Shown: positions 45,099-53,890, counted from the first letter of the stretch. The stretch is DNA of 64,000 nt from Microbacterium sp. XT11 (GCF_001513675.1 NZ_CP013859.1:3101081-3165080); one strand, 5' to 3'. Notes: generated by a model not told the origin, from the sequence alone. Translations and numbers: made by a program.

Positions 45099-46138
45099 CA
45101 CACCACCATCCCGTACTGCTCGCTGAAGCGGACATCGCCCTCGGCCATGTCGCGCATGTCCTGCACATCGCTGCGGAACATGAGTCCGCGTTCCACCCCC
45201 ATGCCGAAGGCGAAGCCGCTGTACACCTCGGGGTCGATGCCCGCTGCGCGCAGCACGTTCGGGTTCACCATGCCGCAGCCGCCCCACTCGATCCACCGCG
45301 CGCCGCCCTTGAAGGTCGGGTGCCACAGGTCGAGCTCGGCCGACGGCTCGGTGAAGGGGAAGTAGTTCGTGCGGAAGCGCGTCTTGGCTTCAGGGCCGAA
45401 CATCTGGCGTGCGACGTGGTCGAGCGTGCCCTTGAGGTGCGCCATCGAGATGCCCTGGTCGACGACGAGGCCCTCGAACTGCGTGAACACGGGCAGGTGC
45501 GTCGCGTCGAACTCGTCGGTTCGGTACACGCGGCCGGGGCACAGCACGTAGATCGGCACCTCGCGGTCGAGCATCGAGCGCACCTGCACGGGGCTGGTAT
45601 GCGTTCGCATGACGAGATGGCGCGACGTCGGGTCGACGTAGAAGGTGTCCTGCTCCTGGCGGGCAGGGTGGTCGACGTCGAAGTTCAGGGCGTCGAAGTT
45701 GAACCACTCGTGCTCGAGCTCCGGTCCCTCGGCGATCTCCCACCCCATACCGACGAAGATGTCGGAGATCTGCTCGCTGAGCAGGGTGAGCGGATGCCGT
45801 GCTCCCACCCGCGTACGCGAGGGGACGGCCGTGATGTCGACGCGCTCGGCCTCGAGGCGTGCGGCGACCTCGGCGGCCTCCAGTTCGGCCTCCTTGGCGG
45901 CGAGCGCCTGGGTGACCCTTCCCCTCCCCTGGCCGATGAGCTTGCCGAAAGCGGCCTTGTTCTCCGGCGCCACCTGCCTCATCGAGGCGTTCAGCACCGC
46001 GAGGGGCGAACCCTCGGCCACGTGGGCGGCGCGTGCCGCCTTCAGCTCGCCGGTGTCTGCCGCAGCGTCGATGGCCTCGAGGGCTGCGGCGACCGCGGCT
46101 TCGACCGCTTCCGGGGTGATCTCAGGAACATCAGGCAC
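45098..46138 (-). CDS. pheS: Phenylalanyl-tRNA synthetase alpha subunit
   Basis: Catalytic subunit. The 346-residue protein has an N-terminal coiled-coil, then class-II motifs: HPLTLLSEQISDIFVGMGWE, FDALNFDVDHPARQEQDTF, RMHTHTSPVQ-type LVMRTHTSPVQVRSML (motif 2), and FRTNYFPFTEPSAELDLWHP, with motif 3 GFAFGMGVERGLM. GTG at 46138 is preceded by TAGACT 8 nt upstream and no ribosome site, so the pheST message is probably leaderless. I see no T-box or attenuator. Confidence 0.97.
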   Translation of the reverse strand: MPDVPEITPEAVEAAVAAALEAIDAAADTGELKAARAAHVAEGSPLAVLNASMRQVAPENKAAFGKLIGQGRGRVTQALAAKEAELEAAEVAARLEAERVDITAVPSRTRVGARHPLTLLSEQISDIFVGMGWEIAEGPELEHEWFNFDALNFDVDHPARQEQDTFYVDPTSRHLVMRTHTSPVQVRSMLDREVPIYVLCPGRVYRTDEFDATHLPVFTQFEGLVVDQGISMAHLKGTLDHVARQMFGPEAKTRFRTNYFPFTEPSAELDLWHPTFKGGARWIEWGGCGMVNPNVLRAAGIDPEVYSGFAFGMGVERGLMFRSDVQDMRDMAEGDVRFSEQYGMVV

Positions 46139-46175
46139 GAGATGTGAGTCTACCGGGGCGCGGACGCGCGATCCG

Positions 46176-47096
46176 TCAGACCCCGGGTCCCGTGCTCATT
46201 CCGTCGAACCGTCCGGCGCCGCGCTGCACCGCGATCACCTCGGTGAGAGTGGACTCGTCGTCGGCGGCCACGTTGCCCCCGGCAAGGCCCTGCACTTTCA
46301 CCGATCGCCGCGTGCGCACCTCGACCCACTTCGCGATGCCCGACAGGATCAGGCACATGATGATGTAGATGCCGCCGATGATGAAGGCGGACTGCAGGAT
46401 CGGACGACCCTGCTGCGACGTCAGCTGCTTGGCGTAGTAGAGCAGCTCGGGGTAGGTGATGATGAAGCCCAGAGCCGTGTCCTTCATCGTCACGACGAGC
46501 TGCGCGACGATCACCGGCAGCATCGCGCGGATGGCCTGCGGCAGGAGGATGAGCCGCATGACGCCGCTCTTGCGGAGCCCGATCGCGTAGCCCGCCTCCT
46601 TCTGCCCGCGCGGGAGGGACTCGACGCCGGCGCGCAGCACCTCGGCGAGCACCGATCCGTTGTACGCCATCAGGGCGAGCACGACGGCCCAGTACGGGTC
46701 CATCTTGATGCCGATGACCGGAAGGCCGTAGTACAGCAGCATCATGAAGACGAGCACCGGGACGGCACGGAACAGCTCTGTGATCACGGTGACGGGGATG
46801 CGCACCCACGCGTGGTCGGACAGCCGGCCGATGGCCAGCACGAAGCCGAGCGCCAAGCTGAGCACGGCGGCGAGCGCGAACGCCGCGAGGGTGTTGCCCA
46901 GCGCCTTGAAGATGCCCATCCACACGTTCGTGAACGAGAACACGTACCACTTCTGCGCCGAGAACTGCCCCGTCTCGACCAGCCGGTACACGACGAAACC
47001 GACCACGGCGAGGACGAGCACGATCGTGACGACCGCGAGGATGCGGTTGCGGGCGATGGCCCGGGGACCGGGGACGTCGTACAGCACCGAGCTCAT
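46176..47096 (-). CDS. Glutamate-type ABC transporter permease (GluD-like)
   Basis: A 306-residue polar-amino-acid ABC permease of the HisMQ family. It has five membrane segments and the EAA loop (RAGVESLPRGQKEAGYAIGL) that contacts the ATPase. An N-terminal helix is at about 20-42, and a roughly 45-residue hydrophilic C-terminal tail follows the last helix. It overlaps the other permease in ATGA. The four-gene order ATPase, binding protein, permease, permease matches gluABCD of corynebacteria. Confidence 0.92.
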   Translation of the reverse strand: MSSVLYDVPGPRAIARNRILAVVTIVLVLAVVGFVVYRLVETGQFSAQKWYVFSFTNVWMGIFKALGNTLAAFALAAVLSLALGFVLAIGRLSDHAWVRIPVTVITELFRAVPVLVFMMLLYYGLPVIGIKMDPYWAVVLALMAYNGSVLAEVLRAGVESLPRGQKEAGYAIGLRKSGVMRLILLPQAIRAMLPVIVAQLVVTMKDTALGFIITYPELLYYAKQLTSQQGRPILQSAFIIGGIYIIMCLILSGIAKWVEVRTRRSVKVQGLAGGNVAADDESTLTEVIAVQRGAGRFDGMSTGPGV

Positions 47097-47749
47097 CGGG
47101 CGATCCTCCACTTGTTCTCGAGATGACGCTGCAGCCAGCTCATGAGCAGCACGAGCGCCACGAAGACGACGGCGACCCAGAGCAGCACCTCCATGGGGTT
47201 GCCCGGCCGGTCGGCGGAGTCGTTGATCGTCGACCGAAGGGCGGCGAGCTCTGCGACCGAGAATCCCGCTGCGACCGTTGTGTTCTTCAGCAGTGCGATG
47301 AAGACGCTCATCATCGGCGGGACGACCGAGCGGAAGGCCTGCGGGAGGATGACGAGGGTCATGACCTGCCCGAACGGCAGCCCGATGGCCCGCGCTGCCT
47401 CGGCCTGGCCGACCGGCACGGTGTTGATGCCGGCGCGCAGCACCTCGGCGACGTAAGTGGCGGTGTAGATGCCGATCGCGAGGATGCCGAGCACGAGGTT
47501 CGACAGCTCGGGGAGGCCGAGCTGGGGGTACCCGAAGACGAAGAAGAAGAAGACGAGCGTGAGCGGGGTGTTGCGCACGGTGTTGACGTAGACCGTGCCG
47601 ACGCCGCGGGCGATGGGCACGGGTGACACGCGCATCGCGCCGACGACGATGCCCAGCACGAGGGCGATCAGGCCGCCGGCGAAGAACACGATCAGCGTGT
47701 TGCCGAGCGCCTCTCCCCACAGGTCCAGGTTGCCGAAGATGACGTCCAC
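47093..47749 (-). CDS. Glutamate-type ABC transporter permease (GluC-like)
   Basis: A 218-residue HisMQ-family permease: NTLIVFFAGGLIALVLGIVV (helix 1), VNTVRNTPLTLVFFFF, and the EAA loop RAGINTVPVGQAEAARAIGL. It likely forms a heterodimer with the next permease. GTG at 47749 is well placed behind AGAAGGGAGGA. It lies 61 bp after the binding-protein gene and overlaps the next start by 4 bp. Confidence 0.92.
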   Translation of the reverse strand: MDVIFGNLDLWGEALGNTLIVFFAGGLIALVLGIVVGAMRVSPVPIARGVGTVYVNTVRNTPLTLVFFFFVFGYPQLGLPELSNLVLGILAIGIYTATYVAEVLRAGINTVPVGQAEAARAIGLPFGQVMTLVILPQAFRSVVPPMMSVFIALLKNTTVAAGFSVAELAALRSTINDSADRPGNPMEVLLWVAVVFVALVLLMSWLQRHLENKWRIAR

Positions 47750-47810
47750 GCCGTCCTCCCTTCTCAGTCAGTGTGCGGGGCGGCCTCCGGAGAGGCCGCC
47801 GCGCGGGGCA

Positions 47811-48719
47811 TCAGTACGCGTCGACCTCGGGCTGCTCGACCTCGATGCCGCTGGAGCCGAGGTTCTTGTCGAAGATCGCCTGCCAGATGTCGGGGTTGTC
47901 GGTGAACAGGTCGTTGATGTGCGCACGCAGCACGTCATCGCCCTTCGCGAGTCCGACGCCGTAGCGCTCCTCGGTGAACAGGCCGCCGGTGACCTTCACC
48001 TCGTCGGGGTACTGCGCGGCGTAGCCGATGAGGATCGCCTGGTCGGTGGTGACCGCGTCGACCTTGCCGTCGATCAAGTCCTGCACGCAGGCCGAGTACA
48101 GGTCGTACTCCTGCGTCTTGATCTCCGGGAAGTTCGCCTTGATGTTCTGGATCGGGGTCGATCCGGTCGCCGAGCACACGGTCTTGCCGTTGAAGTCCTC
48201 GAGCTTGTCGGCCCCGGGAGCGTCCTTCGCGACGAGCAGGCCCTGACCCGTGATGAAGTAGGGGCCGGCGAAGTCGATGAGCTCCTTGCGCTTGTCGTTG
48301 ATCGAGTATGTGCCGACGTAGTAGTCGATGTCGCCGTTCACGATCGCCTGCTCGCGGTTGGCCGAGGCGATCGGCTTGAAGTCGATCTTGTCCTCGTCGT
48401 AGCCGAGCGATGCGGCGATCCAGCGCGCGATGTCGACATCGAAGCCGGTGCGCTCACCCGAGGTGACGTCGAGGTAGCCGAGACCGGGCTGGTCCTCCTT
48501 GACGCCGACGGTGACCTTGCCCGCCTTCTCGATCTTGTCGAACGTGGGGCTGCCGTCGAGCTTCATGTCCTTGGCGACCTCGAACCAGGTCGAGTCCTCT
48601 CCGCCGCCGTCGGTGGAGCCGCCTCCGGGGTTCGAGGGCGTGCCGCTGTTGCAGGCTGTCAGGGCGAGCAGCGTCGCCGCCGCGATTCCGAGTCCTGCCA
48701 GGGTCCGTGTCCGTCGCAT
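47811..48719 (-). CDS. Glutamate-binding lipoprotein of an ABC importer
   Basis: A 302-residue family-3 solute-binding protein. The signal peptide ends in lipobox LTAC (Cys23), followed by a Ser/Gly/Pro linker. The binding fold shows FDKIEKAGKVTVGVKEDQPG, GYLDVTSGERTGFDVDIARW and DYYVGTYSINDKRKELIDFAGPYF, matching glutamate-binding GluB. A substrate of glutamate (and perhaps aspartate or glutamine) is inferred from family. It has AAGGAG 9 nt before ATG and lies 38 bp after the ATPase gene. Confidence 0.93.
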   Translation of the reverse strand: MRRTRTLAGLGIAAATLLALTACNSGTPSNPGGGSTDGGGEDSTWFEVAKDMKLDGSPTFDKIEKAGKVTVGVKEDQPGLGYLDVTSGERTGFDVDIARWIAASLGYDEDKIDFKPIASANREQAIVNGDIDYYVGTYSINDKRKELIDFAGPYFITGQGLLVAKDAPGADKLEDFNGKTVCSATGSTPIQNIKANFPEIKTQEYDLYSACVQDLIDGKVDAVTTDQAILIGYAAQYPDEVKVTGGLFTEERYGVGLAKGDDVLRAHINDLFTDNPDIWQAIFDKNLGSSGIEVEQPEVDAY

Positions 48720-48757
48720 GTGTGCGTCTCCTTCTGTGCTGTGTGCAGGGGAATGGG

Positions 48758-49504
48758 TCAGTGGGTGAGGAGCTTCGAGAGGAAGTCCTTGGCGCGATCA
48801 CTCAGGGGGTTCGTGAAGAACTCCTCGGGGCTCGCCTCTTCGACGATCCGGCCGTCGGCCATGAAGACCACGCGGTCGGCCGCCTTGCGCGCGAAGCCCA
48901 TCTCGTGGGTCACGACGATCATCGTCATGCCCTGCTGCGCGAGCTCCACCATGACGTCGAGCACCTCGTTGATCATCTCGGGGTCGAGGGCGCTCGTGGG
49001 CTCGTCGAAGAGCATCACCTTGGGATGCATGGCGAGGGCACGCGCGATCGCGACGCGCTGCTGCTGGCCGCCGGAGAGCTGAGCGGGCAGCTTGGCGGCC
49101 TGCTTGGCGACGCCGACGCGCTCCAGCAGCTCCATGGCTTCCTTCTCGGCATCCGCCTTCTTCACTCCGCGCACCTTGATCGGCCCGAGCGTGACGTTCT
49201 CGAGGATGGTCAGGTGGGCGAAGAGGTTGAACGACTGGAACACCATGCCGACATCGGCCCGAAGCGTGGCCAGCCCCTTGCCCTCGGCCGGGAGCTCTTT
49301 GCCGTCGATCCGGATGCTGCCGCTGGTGATCGTCTCGAGCCGGTTGATCGTGCGGCATAGCGTCGACTTGCCCGAGCCCGACGGGCCGATCACCACGACC
49401 ACCTCTCCGGCGTTGACCGTGAGGTTGACATCGGTGAGCGCCTGGAACTCGCCGTAGTGCTTCTGCACGTTCTCGACCACGACGAGGGGTGAATCAGAGG
49501 TCAT
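48758..49504 (-). CDS. Glutamate-type ABC transporter ATP-binding protein (GluA-like)
   Basis: A 248-residue polar-amino-acid ABC ATPase: Walker [22 protein letters not shown], signature [16 protein letters not shown], Walker [15 protein letters not shown], and H-loop [12 protein letters not shown] at 49504 has GGAG 5 nt upstream; ATG at 49507 is too close. It is the first gene of the importer. The 60 bp upstream hold three 11-bp-spaced half-sites, so the transporter is likely activated by a GlnR/OmpR-type regulator. Confidence 0.94.
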   Translation of the reverse strand: MTSDSPLVVVENVQKHYGEFQALTDVNLTVNAGEVVVVIGPSGSGKSTLCRTINRLETITSGSIRIDGKELPAEGKGLATLRADVGMVFQSFNLFAHLTILENVTLGPIKVRGVKKADAEKEAMELLERVGVAKQAAKLPAQLSGGQQQRVAIARALAMHPKVMLFDEPTSALDPEMINEVLDVMVELAQQGMTMIVVTHEMGFARKAADRVVFMADGRIVEEASPEEFFTNPLSDRAKDFLSKLLTH

Positions 49505-49535
49505 CATGTCTCCAAACTAGCCACGGGATGCGCGT

Positions 49536-49563
49536 GCTACCAGGTCGTAACCTGTTTGTAACC
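49536..49563 (-). promoter_or_regulatory. Three 11-bp-spaced half-sites before the glutamate importer
   Basis: On the minus strand GGTTAC (49563-49558), GGTTAC (49552-49547) and GGTAGC (49541-49536) recur with an exact 11-bp step. GTnAC-n6 repeats match the GlnR box of actinobacteria, and 11-bp direct repeats in general suit OmpR/PhoB-type regulators. A weak -10-like TAGTTT lies at about 49520-49515, putting the last half-site at the -35 position, as expected for an activator-dependent promoter. Confidence 0.6.
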
Positions 49564-49598
49564 AGGCGCCGACGGGGTGGTCCCGCCGCACTCCGGCA

Positions 49599-49630
49599 CC
49601 CCGCGATCCGCCCCCCAGCGGATCGCGGGG
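49599..49630 (-). terminator. Perfect 13-bp hairpin between TAXI and glutamate-importer genes
   Basis: CCCCGCGATCCGC and its complement flank a six-base loop. It lies about 245 bp past the TAXI stop and about 95 bp before gluA, so it may end the upstream operon. No T-tract follows. Confidence 0.6.
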
Positions 49631-49826
49631 CCGCCGCAGCTGCTGCCGTCCAACCCCAGAGGACGCAGAGCATCGCGAGACCCGAATCGGGTATGACCGC
49701 GTGCGATTCAGAGTTCCGGATGACCTCATGCCTGCGCCTTTGCGGGGGCTGCAGGACATCTGATTTCTCCATCGAATCGATCGCGATCGTCAACACGATG
49801 GCAGACCCCGGAACCGGTTGTCAGAC

Positions 49827-49846
49827 TTCTTGAGGAATTCTTGAGG
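49827..49846. repeat. 9-bp direct repeat at 11-bp spacing (TTCTTGAGG)
   Basis: TTCTTGAGG occurs at 49827-49835 and 49838-49846. On the minus strand it reads CTCAAG-n5-CTCAAG, like PmrA/OmpR-type regulator boxes. It lies 28 bp past the TAXI stop in a 370-bp gap holding no supported gene. The rest of the gap contains only the hairpin at 49599-49630 and the half-sites at 49536-49563. Confidence 0.6.
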
Positions 49847-49874
49847 CAGACACCGCCGGCCGCCGCGTGCGGGG

Positions 49875-50837
49875 TCAGCCACGCAGATCGCGGTAGTAGC
49901 GGACGGCACCGGGGTGCAGTTCGACGGGTTCTGTGAAGATGGCCTGCCTCCGGTCGAGGAGCGCCGCTGCCGGCACCCGCGCGGCGATGCGCACTCTCGC
50001 GTCGAACAGCACCTCCACCGCATCGCGCACGAGCGCGTCTGGAGTCGACGACGACGTCACGAGATAGTTCGGGACGGCCATCGTCGGGGCGGACTCGGTG
50101 AGGCCGTACGTCCCCACGGGCAGGTCAGCGGGGCGGTAGGCGTCGGAGTACCGCTCGTTCACGGCCGTGACCCACGAGCGTTCCACGGGCAGCAGCCGCA
50201 CCGGCATCGCGCGGGCCAGGTCCTCGATGCCAGGGGTCGGGAGGCCGCCGACCCAGAAGAAGCCGTCGATGTCGCCGCGTCGCATGGCCGCGATCGACCC
50301 GGCGAGATCGAGGCGTGCATCGGTGAGCGTCGACGGATCGACCCCCGCCGCCTCCAGCACGCGGCCGGCGATGACGTTGACTCCGGAGTTCTCGGCTCCG
50401 AGAGACAGCGCTCTCCCGGCCAGATCCGGGACGGATCGGATGTCGGAGTCCCCGCGGACGACGATGTGCAGGTACTCGTCGTACAGCCGCGCGACGGCGG
50501 TGATCGGCAACGGGTCGGTGAACGCCCCGGTGCCGTTCACGGCATCCGCCGCCGCGTCGCCCTGCGCGAAGCCGAGCAGCGCCTCCCCCGAGGCCACGCG
50601 CAGCAGATTGTCCACCGAGCCGGCCGACTCGGCCGCGACGACCGTCGCACCGGTGGCGGCGGCGAGCTCATCCGCCAGCCCGGTGCCGTAGGCGAAGTAG
50701 ACGCCGGTCGGGGTTCCGCTCGCGATCACGCGTTCCTCCTGCCGCCACTCCGGGGCGGTCTGATCGCACGCCGCCAGACCGAGCACCGTCGCGGCCACGA
50801 GCACCGCGGCGAGGATGCGCGTATGCAGTCTCCTCAT
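49875..50837 (-). CDS. TAXI-family solute-binding lipoprotein
   Basis: The 320-residue lipoprotein has signal peptide with lipobox LAAC (Cys24). The mature part matches TRAP-associated extracytoplasmic immunogenic (TAXI) proteins: ERVIASGTPTGVYFAYGTGLA, AESAGSVDNLLRVASGEALL, RALSLGAENSGVNVIAGRVLEA, GDIDGFFWVGGLPTPGIEDL. TAXI proteins bind organic acids such as glutamate or 2-oxoglutarate for TRAP transporters. There is no TRAP permease gene in this window. ATG at 50837 overlaps the kinase stop (ATGA), so it belongs to the two-component operon and may act as its sensor partner. Confidence 0.9.
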   Translation of the reverse strand: MRRLHTRILAAVLVAATVLGLAACDQTAPEWRQEERVIASGTPTGVYFAYGTGLADELAAATGATVVAAESAGSVDNLLRVASGEALLGFAQGDAAADAVNGTGAFTDPLPITAVARLYDEYLHIVVRGDSDIRSVPDLAGRALSLGAENSGVNVIAGRVLEAAGVDPSTLTDARLDLAGSIAAMRRGDIDGFFWVGGLPTPGIEDLARAMPVRLLPVERSWVTAVNERYSDAYRPADLPVGTYGLTESAPTMAVPNYLVTSSSTPDALVRDAVEVLFDARVRIAARVPAAALLDRRQAIFTEPVELHPGAVRYYRDLRG

Positions 50838-52210
50838 GCCGCGGCCCCATCCCGCACGACGAGCGAGACGGCCAGTCCCCCGCCCTCCGGCGTGTCGACC
50901 GTGAGCTCGCCGTCGATCGACGCGAGGAGGTCGACCGCGATCGAGAGCCCCAGTCCGGTCCCGGGGATCTCGGCGGTATCGGTGCTCCGCCAGAAGCGGT
51001 GCGTGGCCAGAGCGGCGTCGTCCGATGGCAGACCGGGACCGCGGTCGCGGACGGTGAGGATGCACACCGTGCCGTCGCGCCGCACGCCGATCTCGACTGT
51101 GCCTCCCGGCGGCGAGTACTTGACGGCGTTGTCGATCACCGCGTCCAGGGCGCTCTCCACGATCATCCGGTCCGTGACGCTCATGACCCGCTCATCGCCG
51201 GTGTGCTCGAAGGAGATGCCGCGCTCCGCCGCGACGTCTCGCCATGCATCCGCTCGGCGCGCGGCGAGGACGGAGAGATCCACGGCCGAGAAGGTGGAGT
51301 CGGCACGGCCGTTGCGCGCCAGTCCCAGCAGGGTCTCCAGGATGCGGGTCATGCGGCGTCCCTCCTCCCTCGTCTCCTCCACGTCGTCGTCCCATTCGCG
51401 GCCGAGGCCGGTAGCCAGGTGCTCGACGCGCAGGAGCAGCGCGTTGAGCGGGTTGCGGAGCTCGTGCGACGCGTTGAGCGCGAACTCGCGCTGGCGCGCC
51501 ATGGTGCGCTCGATCTGCTCCGCCATGTCGTTGAACACGCGCGTCATGCGGCGCAGCTCAGGGGGTCCGGTGTCGACCGCCACTCGCGCATCCATCTCAC
51601 CGCGCTCGATGGCGACCATCGCGCGGTCGAGTCGCCGCACGGGAGACAGCACCCACCTGGCGAGGAGGAAGACCAGTGCGACGCCCAGACCGATCGCCGC
51701 GACCACGACCACGACGAGCACCATCGTCTGCCGGAAGATGGCGCGGCGCGGAGCCTCGACATCGGCGGCGAGCAGCACGGCTCCGATGACGTCGCCGTCA
51801 TCGACGACGGGCTCGACCAGGGCAGAGTCGGCCAGCGCCCACGGAGAGCCAGACACGGGCGCTTCGGCTCTGCGCCCCGAGAGCGCCAGCCTCACCTCGT
51901 CGACGTGCTCGGGAGACGTGGCTCTGGGTGCGTCTCCGCTCGATGCCCACACGGTGCCCGCCGCATCGTAGAGGGCGACCTCGATGCCGTACACCTCCTG
52001 ATAGCGGCGCGCCTCCCCCTCGAACACCGTGGCGCTGCCCGACAGCAGCCCTTGCCGTGCCGTGGTGACGAACGATCCGAGATCGCCGATCTGCGTGGCG
52101 TAGAACTCCTGCTGGATGCCGCGGGCGGCACCCCAGGCTGCGGCCGCGCCCAGGCCGAGCAGGAGCGCGACGAGGGGGACGAGGAAGACGACGACGAGCC
52201 GGGCGCGCAC
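50834..52210 (-). CDS. Sensor histidine kinase
   Basis: A 458-residue membrane kinase. Helices at about 5-28 and 163-185 flank an extracytoplasmic domain of about 135 residues. A HAMP segment (about 186-240) follows. The phosphoacceptor is in LNASHELRNPLNAL (His249). The ATPase part has the N box DNAVKYSPPGG, G1 DRGPGLPSDD and G2 GTGLGLSIAVDLL. Overall layout resembles TctE/QseC-type kinases. GTG at 52210 lies just after the regulator's stop, so the two are coupled. The ligand is unknown. Confidence 0.95.
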   Translation of the reverse strand: MRARLVVVFLVPLVALLLGLGAAAAWGAARGIQQEFYATQIGDLGSFVTTARQGLLSGSATVFEGEARRYQEVYGIEVALYDAAGTVWASSGDAPRATSPEHVDEVRLALSGRRAEAPVSGSPWALADSALVEPVVDDGDVIGAVLLAADVEAPRRAIFRQTMVLVVVVVAAIGLGVALVFLLARWVLSPVRRLDRAMVAIERGEMDARVAVDTGPPELRRMTRVFNDMAEQIERTMARQREFALNASHELRNPLNALLLRVEHLATGLGREWDDDVEETREEGRRMTRILETLLGLARNGRADSTFSAVDLSVLAARRADAWRDVAAERGISFEHTGDERVMSVTDRMIVESALDAVIDNAVKYSPPGGTVEIGVRRDGTVCILTVRDRGPGLPSDDAALATHRFWRSTDTAEIPGTGLGLSIAVDLLASIDGELTVDTPEGGGLAVSLVVRDGAAA

Positions 52211-52213
52211 CGG

Positions 52214-52885
52214 TCAGGAACCCACCAGGCGGTAGCCGACCCCGCGCACCGTCTCGATGAGGCGTCGGTCTCCGGTCTTGCGCCGGATGGCGCCGACGTG
52301 CACCTCCAGCGAGTGGTGGAACCCTCGCCAGTCCGTGTTCCACACCTCCCGGATCAGCCGCTCCTTCGGCACGGCCACTCCCGGATACCGTGCGAGCACG
52401 GCGACTATGTCGAATTCCTTGGGCGTGAGGGCCACGGGCGTGCGATCGACGACGAGCCTCCGGGAGACGAGATCGATCTCGACCTCGTCGCCGTGCACGA
52501 CCACACGCTGCGCGGCATCCGGCCGTACGGGACGGGCCCTGCGCGTGACCGCCTCGATGCGCGCGAGAAGCTCATGCACGTCATAGGGCTTGATGACGAA
52601 GTCGTCGGCGCCCGCACGCAGACCGCGGATGCGTTCGGTGACCTGGCTGCGTGCCGTCACGACGACGATCGGCACCTCGGAGCGGCCGCGGATGCGGCGG
52701 CACAGATCGATGCCGTCGACGTCCGGCAGACCGAGGTCGAGGAGCACCGCCTCGGTGTGGGCGTCGAGGAGGTCGAGTGCTGACGCTCCATCCACGGCGC
52801 GTAGGGTCGCGTACCCCGAGCGCGCCAGGAACGCCTCGAGCGCCGCCGCGACGCGGTCGTCGTCCTCCACAATCAGAATCTGCAT
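52214..52885 (-). CDS. OmpR/TctD-family response regulator
   Basis: A 223-residue regulator. The receiver domain has acidic pair DD (8-9), phosphoacceptor Asp50 in VLLDLGLPDVDG, and conserved Lys in DDFVIKPYD. The C-terminal winged helix (about 125-223) includes LTPKEFDIVAVLARYPGVAV and SLEVHVGAIRRKTGD. ATG at 52885 has AGGA about 5 nt upstream. It is the first gene of the regulator-kinase-TAXI operon. An RNA methyltransferase lies beyond a 112-bp gap. Confidence 0.95.
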   Translation of the reverse strand: MQILIVEDDDRVAAALEAFLARSGYATLRAVDGASALDLLDAHTEAVLLDLGLPDVDGIDLCRRIRGRSEVPIVVVTARSQVTERIRGLRAGADDFVIKPYDVHELLARIEAVTRRARPVRPDAAQRVVVHGDEVEIDLVSRRLVVDRTPVALTPKEFDIVAVLARYPGVAVPKERLIREVWNTDWRGFHHSLEVHVGAIRRKTGDRRLIETVRGVGYRLVGS

Positions 52886-52997
52886 CGATCCTGTCCCCTT
52901 TTCGACTGCGGACCTTCCGGCCCCCAGGCCGCCATGCCGGGGATCAACCGTACCAGCCGTCGATGCGGGCTCCTGCGCGAGAGCGGGCCTTCGCCGC

Positions 52998-53816
52998 TCA
53001 GCCGCGGGCCTCGGCACGCTGGGCGAACGCGCTCTCGTACAGGCACACGCTCGCCGCGGTCGCCAGGTTGAGCGATTCGGCACGACCGAAGATCGGGAGC
53101 TTCAGCACCCGATCCGCCAGTTCTAGAGCCGCGTCCTCCAGACCCCGCGCCTCGTTGCCGAACAGCCAGGCCGTCGACTCGGCGAGCACACCTTCGGCGC
53201 GGGCCGCGAGCAGGTCGTCACCCTTCACATCGGCGGCTAGGATGCGCAGACCGGCGTCATGCGCGCGCTCCACCACGTGCGCCAGCTCGCCGCCCACCGA
53301 CACCGGAAGGTGGAACAGCGACCCGGTCGTCGCCCGGACCACCTTCGGGTTGTACGGATCGACGGTGCGGCCGGTCAGCACGACGGCGTCGGCACCGGCG
53401 GCATCGGCGGCGCGGATGATCGTGCCGAGGTTGCCGGGGTCGCGCACCTCCTCGCAGATCGCGACGAGCCGGGGCGACGACGCGAACACCTCGTCCACCG
53501 AGGTCGGAGTCTGCCGCACGACCGCGACGAGGCCCTGCGGCGTGACGGTGTCGGCCATGGCGTTGAGGACGTACTCCGTCACGTACTCGACGTCGACCCC
53601 CGCCGCCGCCGCGGCGGACCGGATGTCGTGATGCTTCTCCCAGCCCGTCGGCGTTGCGAAGAGCTCGACGATCGCTTCGGGCCGATAGGTCAGGGCCTCG
53701 CGCACTGCCTGCGGACCTTCGAGCAGGAACAGGCCCGTCTCGGTGCGCGCGCTGCGCTTCGTCAGCTTGGCGACGGCTCGGACTCGGGGGGACCGGGGGT
53801 TCTCCAGCACGTTCAC
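52998..53816 (-). CDS. SpoU/TrmH-family RNA methyltransferase
   Basis: A 272-residue SPOUT-class 2'-O-ribose methyltransferase. It has an N-terminal substrate-binding domain (FLLEGPQAVREALTYRP), motif 1 EEVRDPGNLGTIIRAADAAG, motif 2 WLFGNEARGL, and motif 3 LPIFGRAESLNLATAASVCLYE. It resembles TsnR/RlmB-like enzymes found next to the infC-rpmI-rplT operon in many actinobacteria. The target base in 23S rRNA is not established. ATG at 53816 is about 75 bp past the operon's terminator hairpin. Confidence 0.9.
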   Translation of the reverse strand: MNVLENPRSPRVRAVAKLTKRSARTETGLFLLEGPQAVREALTYRPEAIVELFATPTGWEKHHDIRSAAAAAGVDVEYVTEYVLNAMADTVTPQGLVAVVRQTPTSVDEVFASSPRLVAICEEVRDPGNLGTIIRAADAAGADAVVLTGRTVDPYNPKVVRATTGSLFHLPVSVGGELAHVVERAHDAGLRILAADVKGDDLLAARAEGVLAESTAWLFGNEARGLEDAALELADRVLKLPIFGRAESLNLATAASVCLYESAFAQRAEARG

Positions 53817-53890
53817 AGTCTAGGGAACCGCAGCGCCATGCCCTGCCATGGCCGCTTGCGTCGAGCGTGGCGCCTCCCCCGGAGACGACG

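Noticed and set aside
49494..49796. 100-codon minus-strand frame in the gap before the glutamate importer
   Set aside because: No ribosome site, composition not like neighbours, crosses the 13-bp hairpin and the 11-bp operator repeats.
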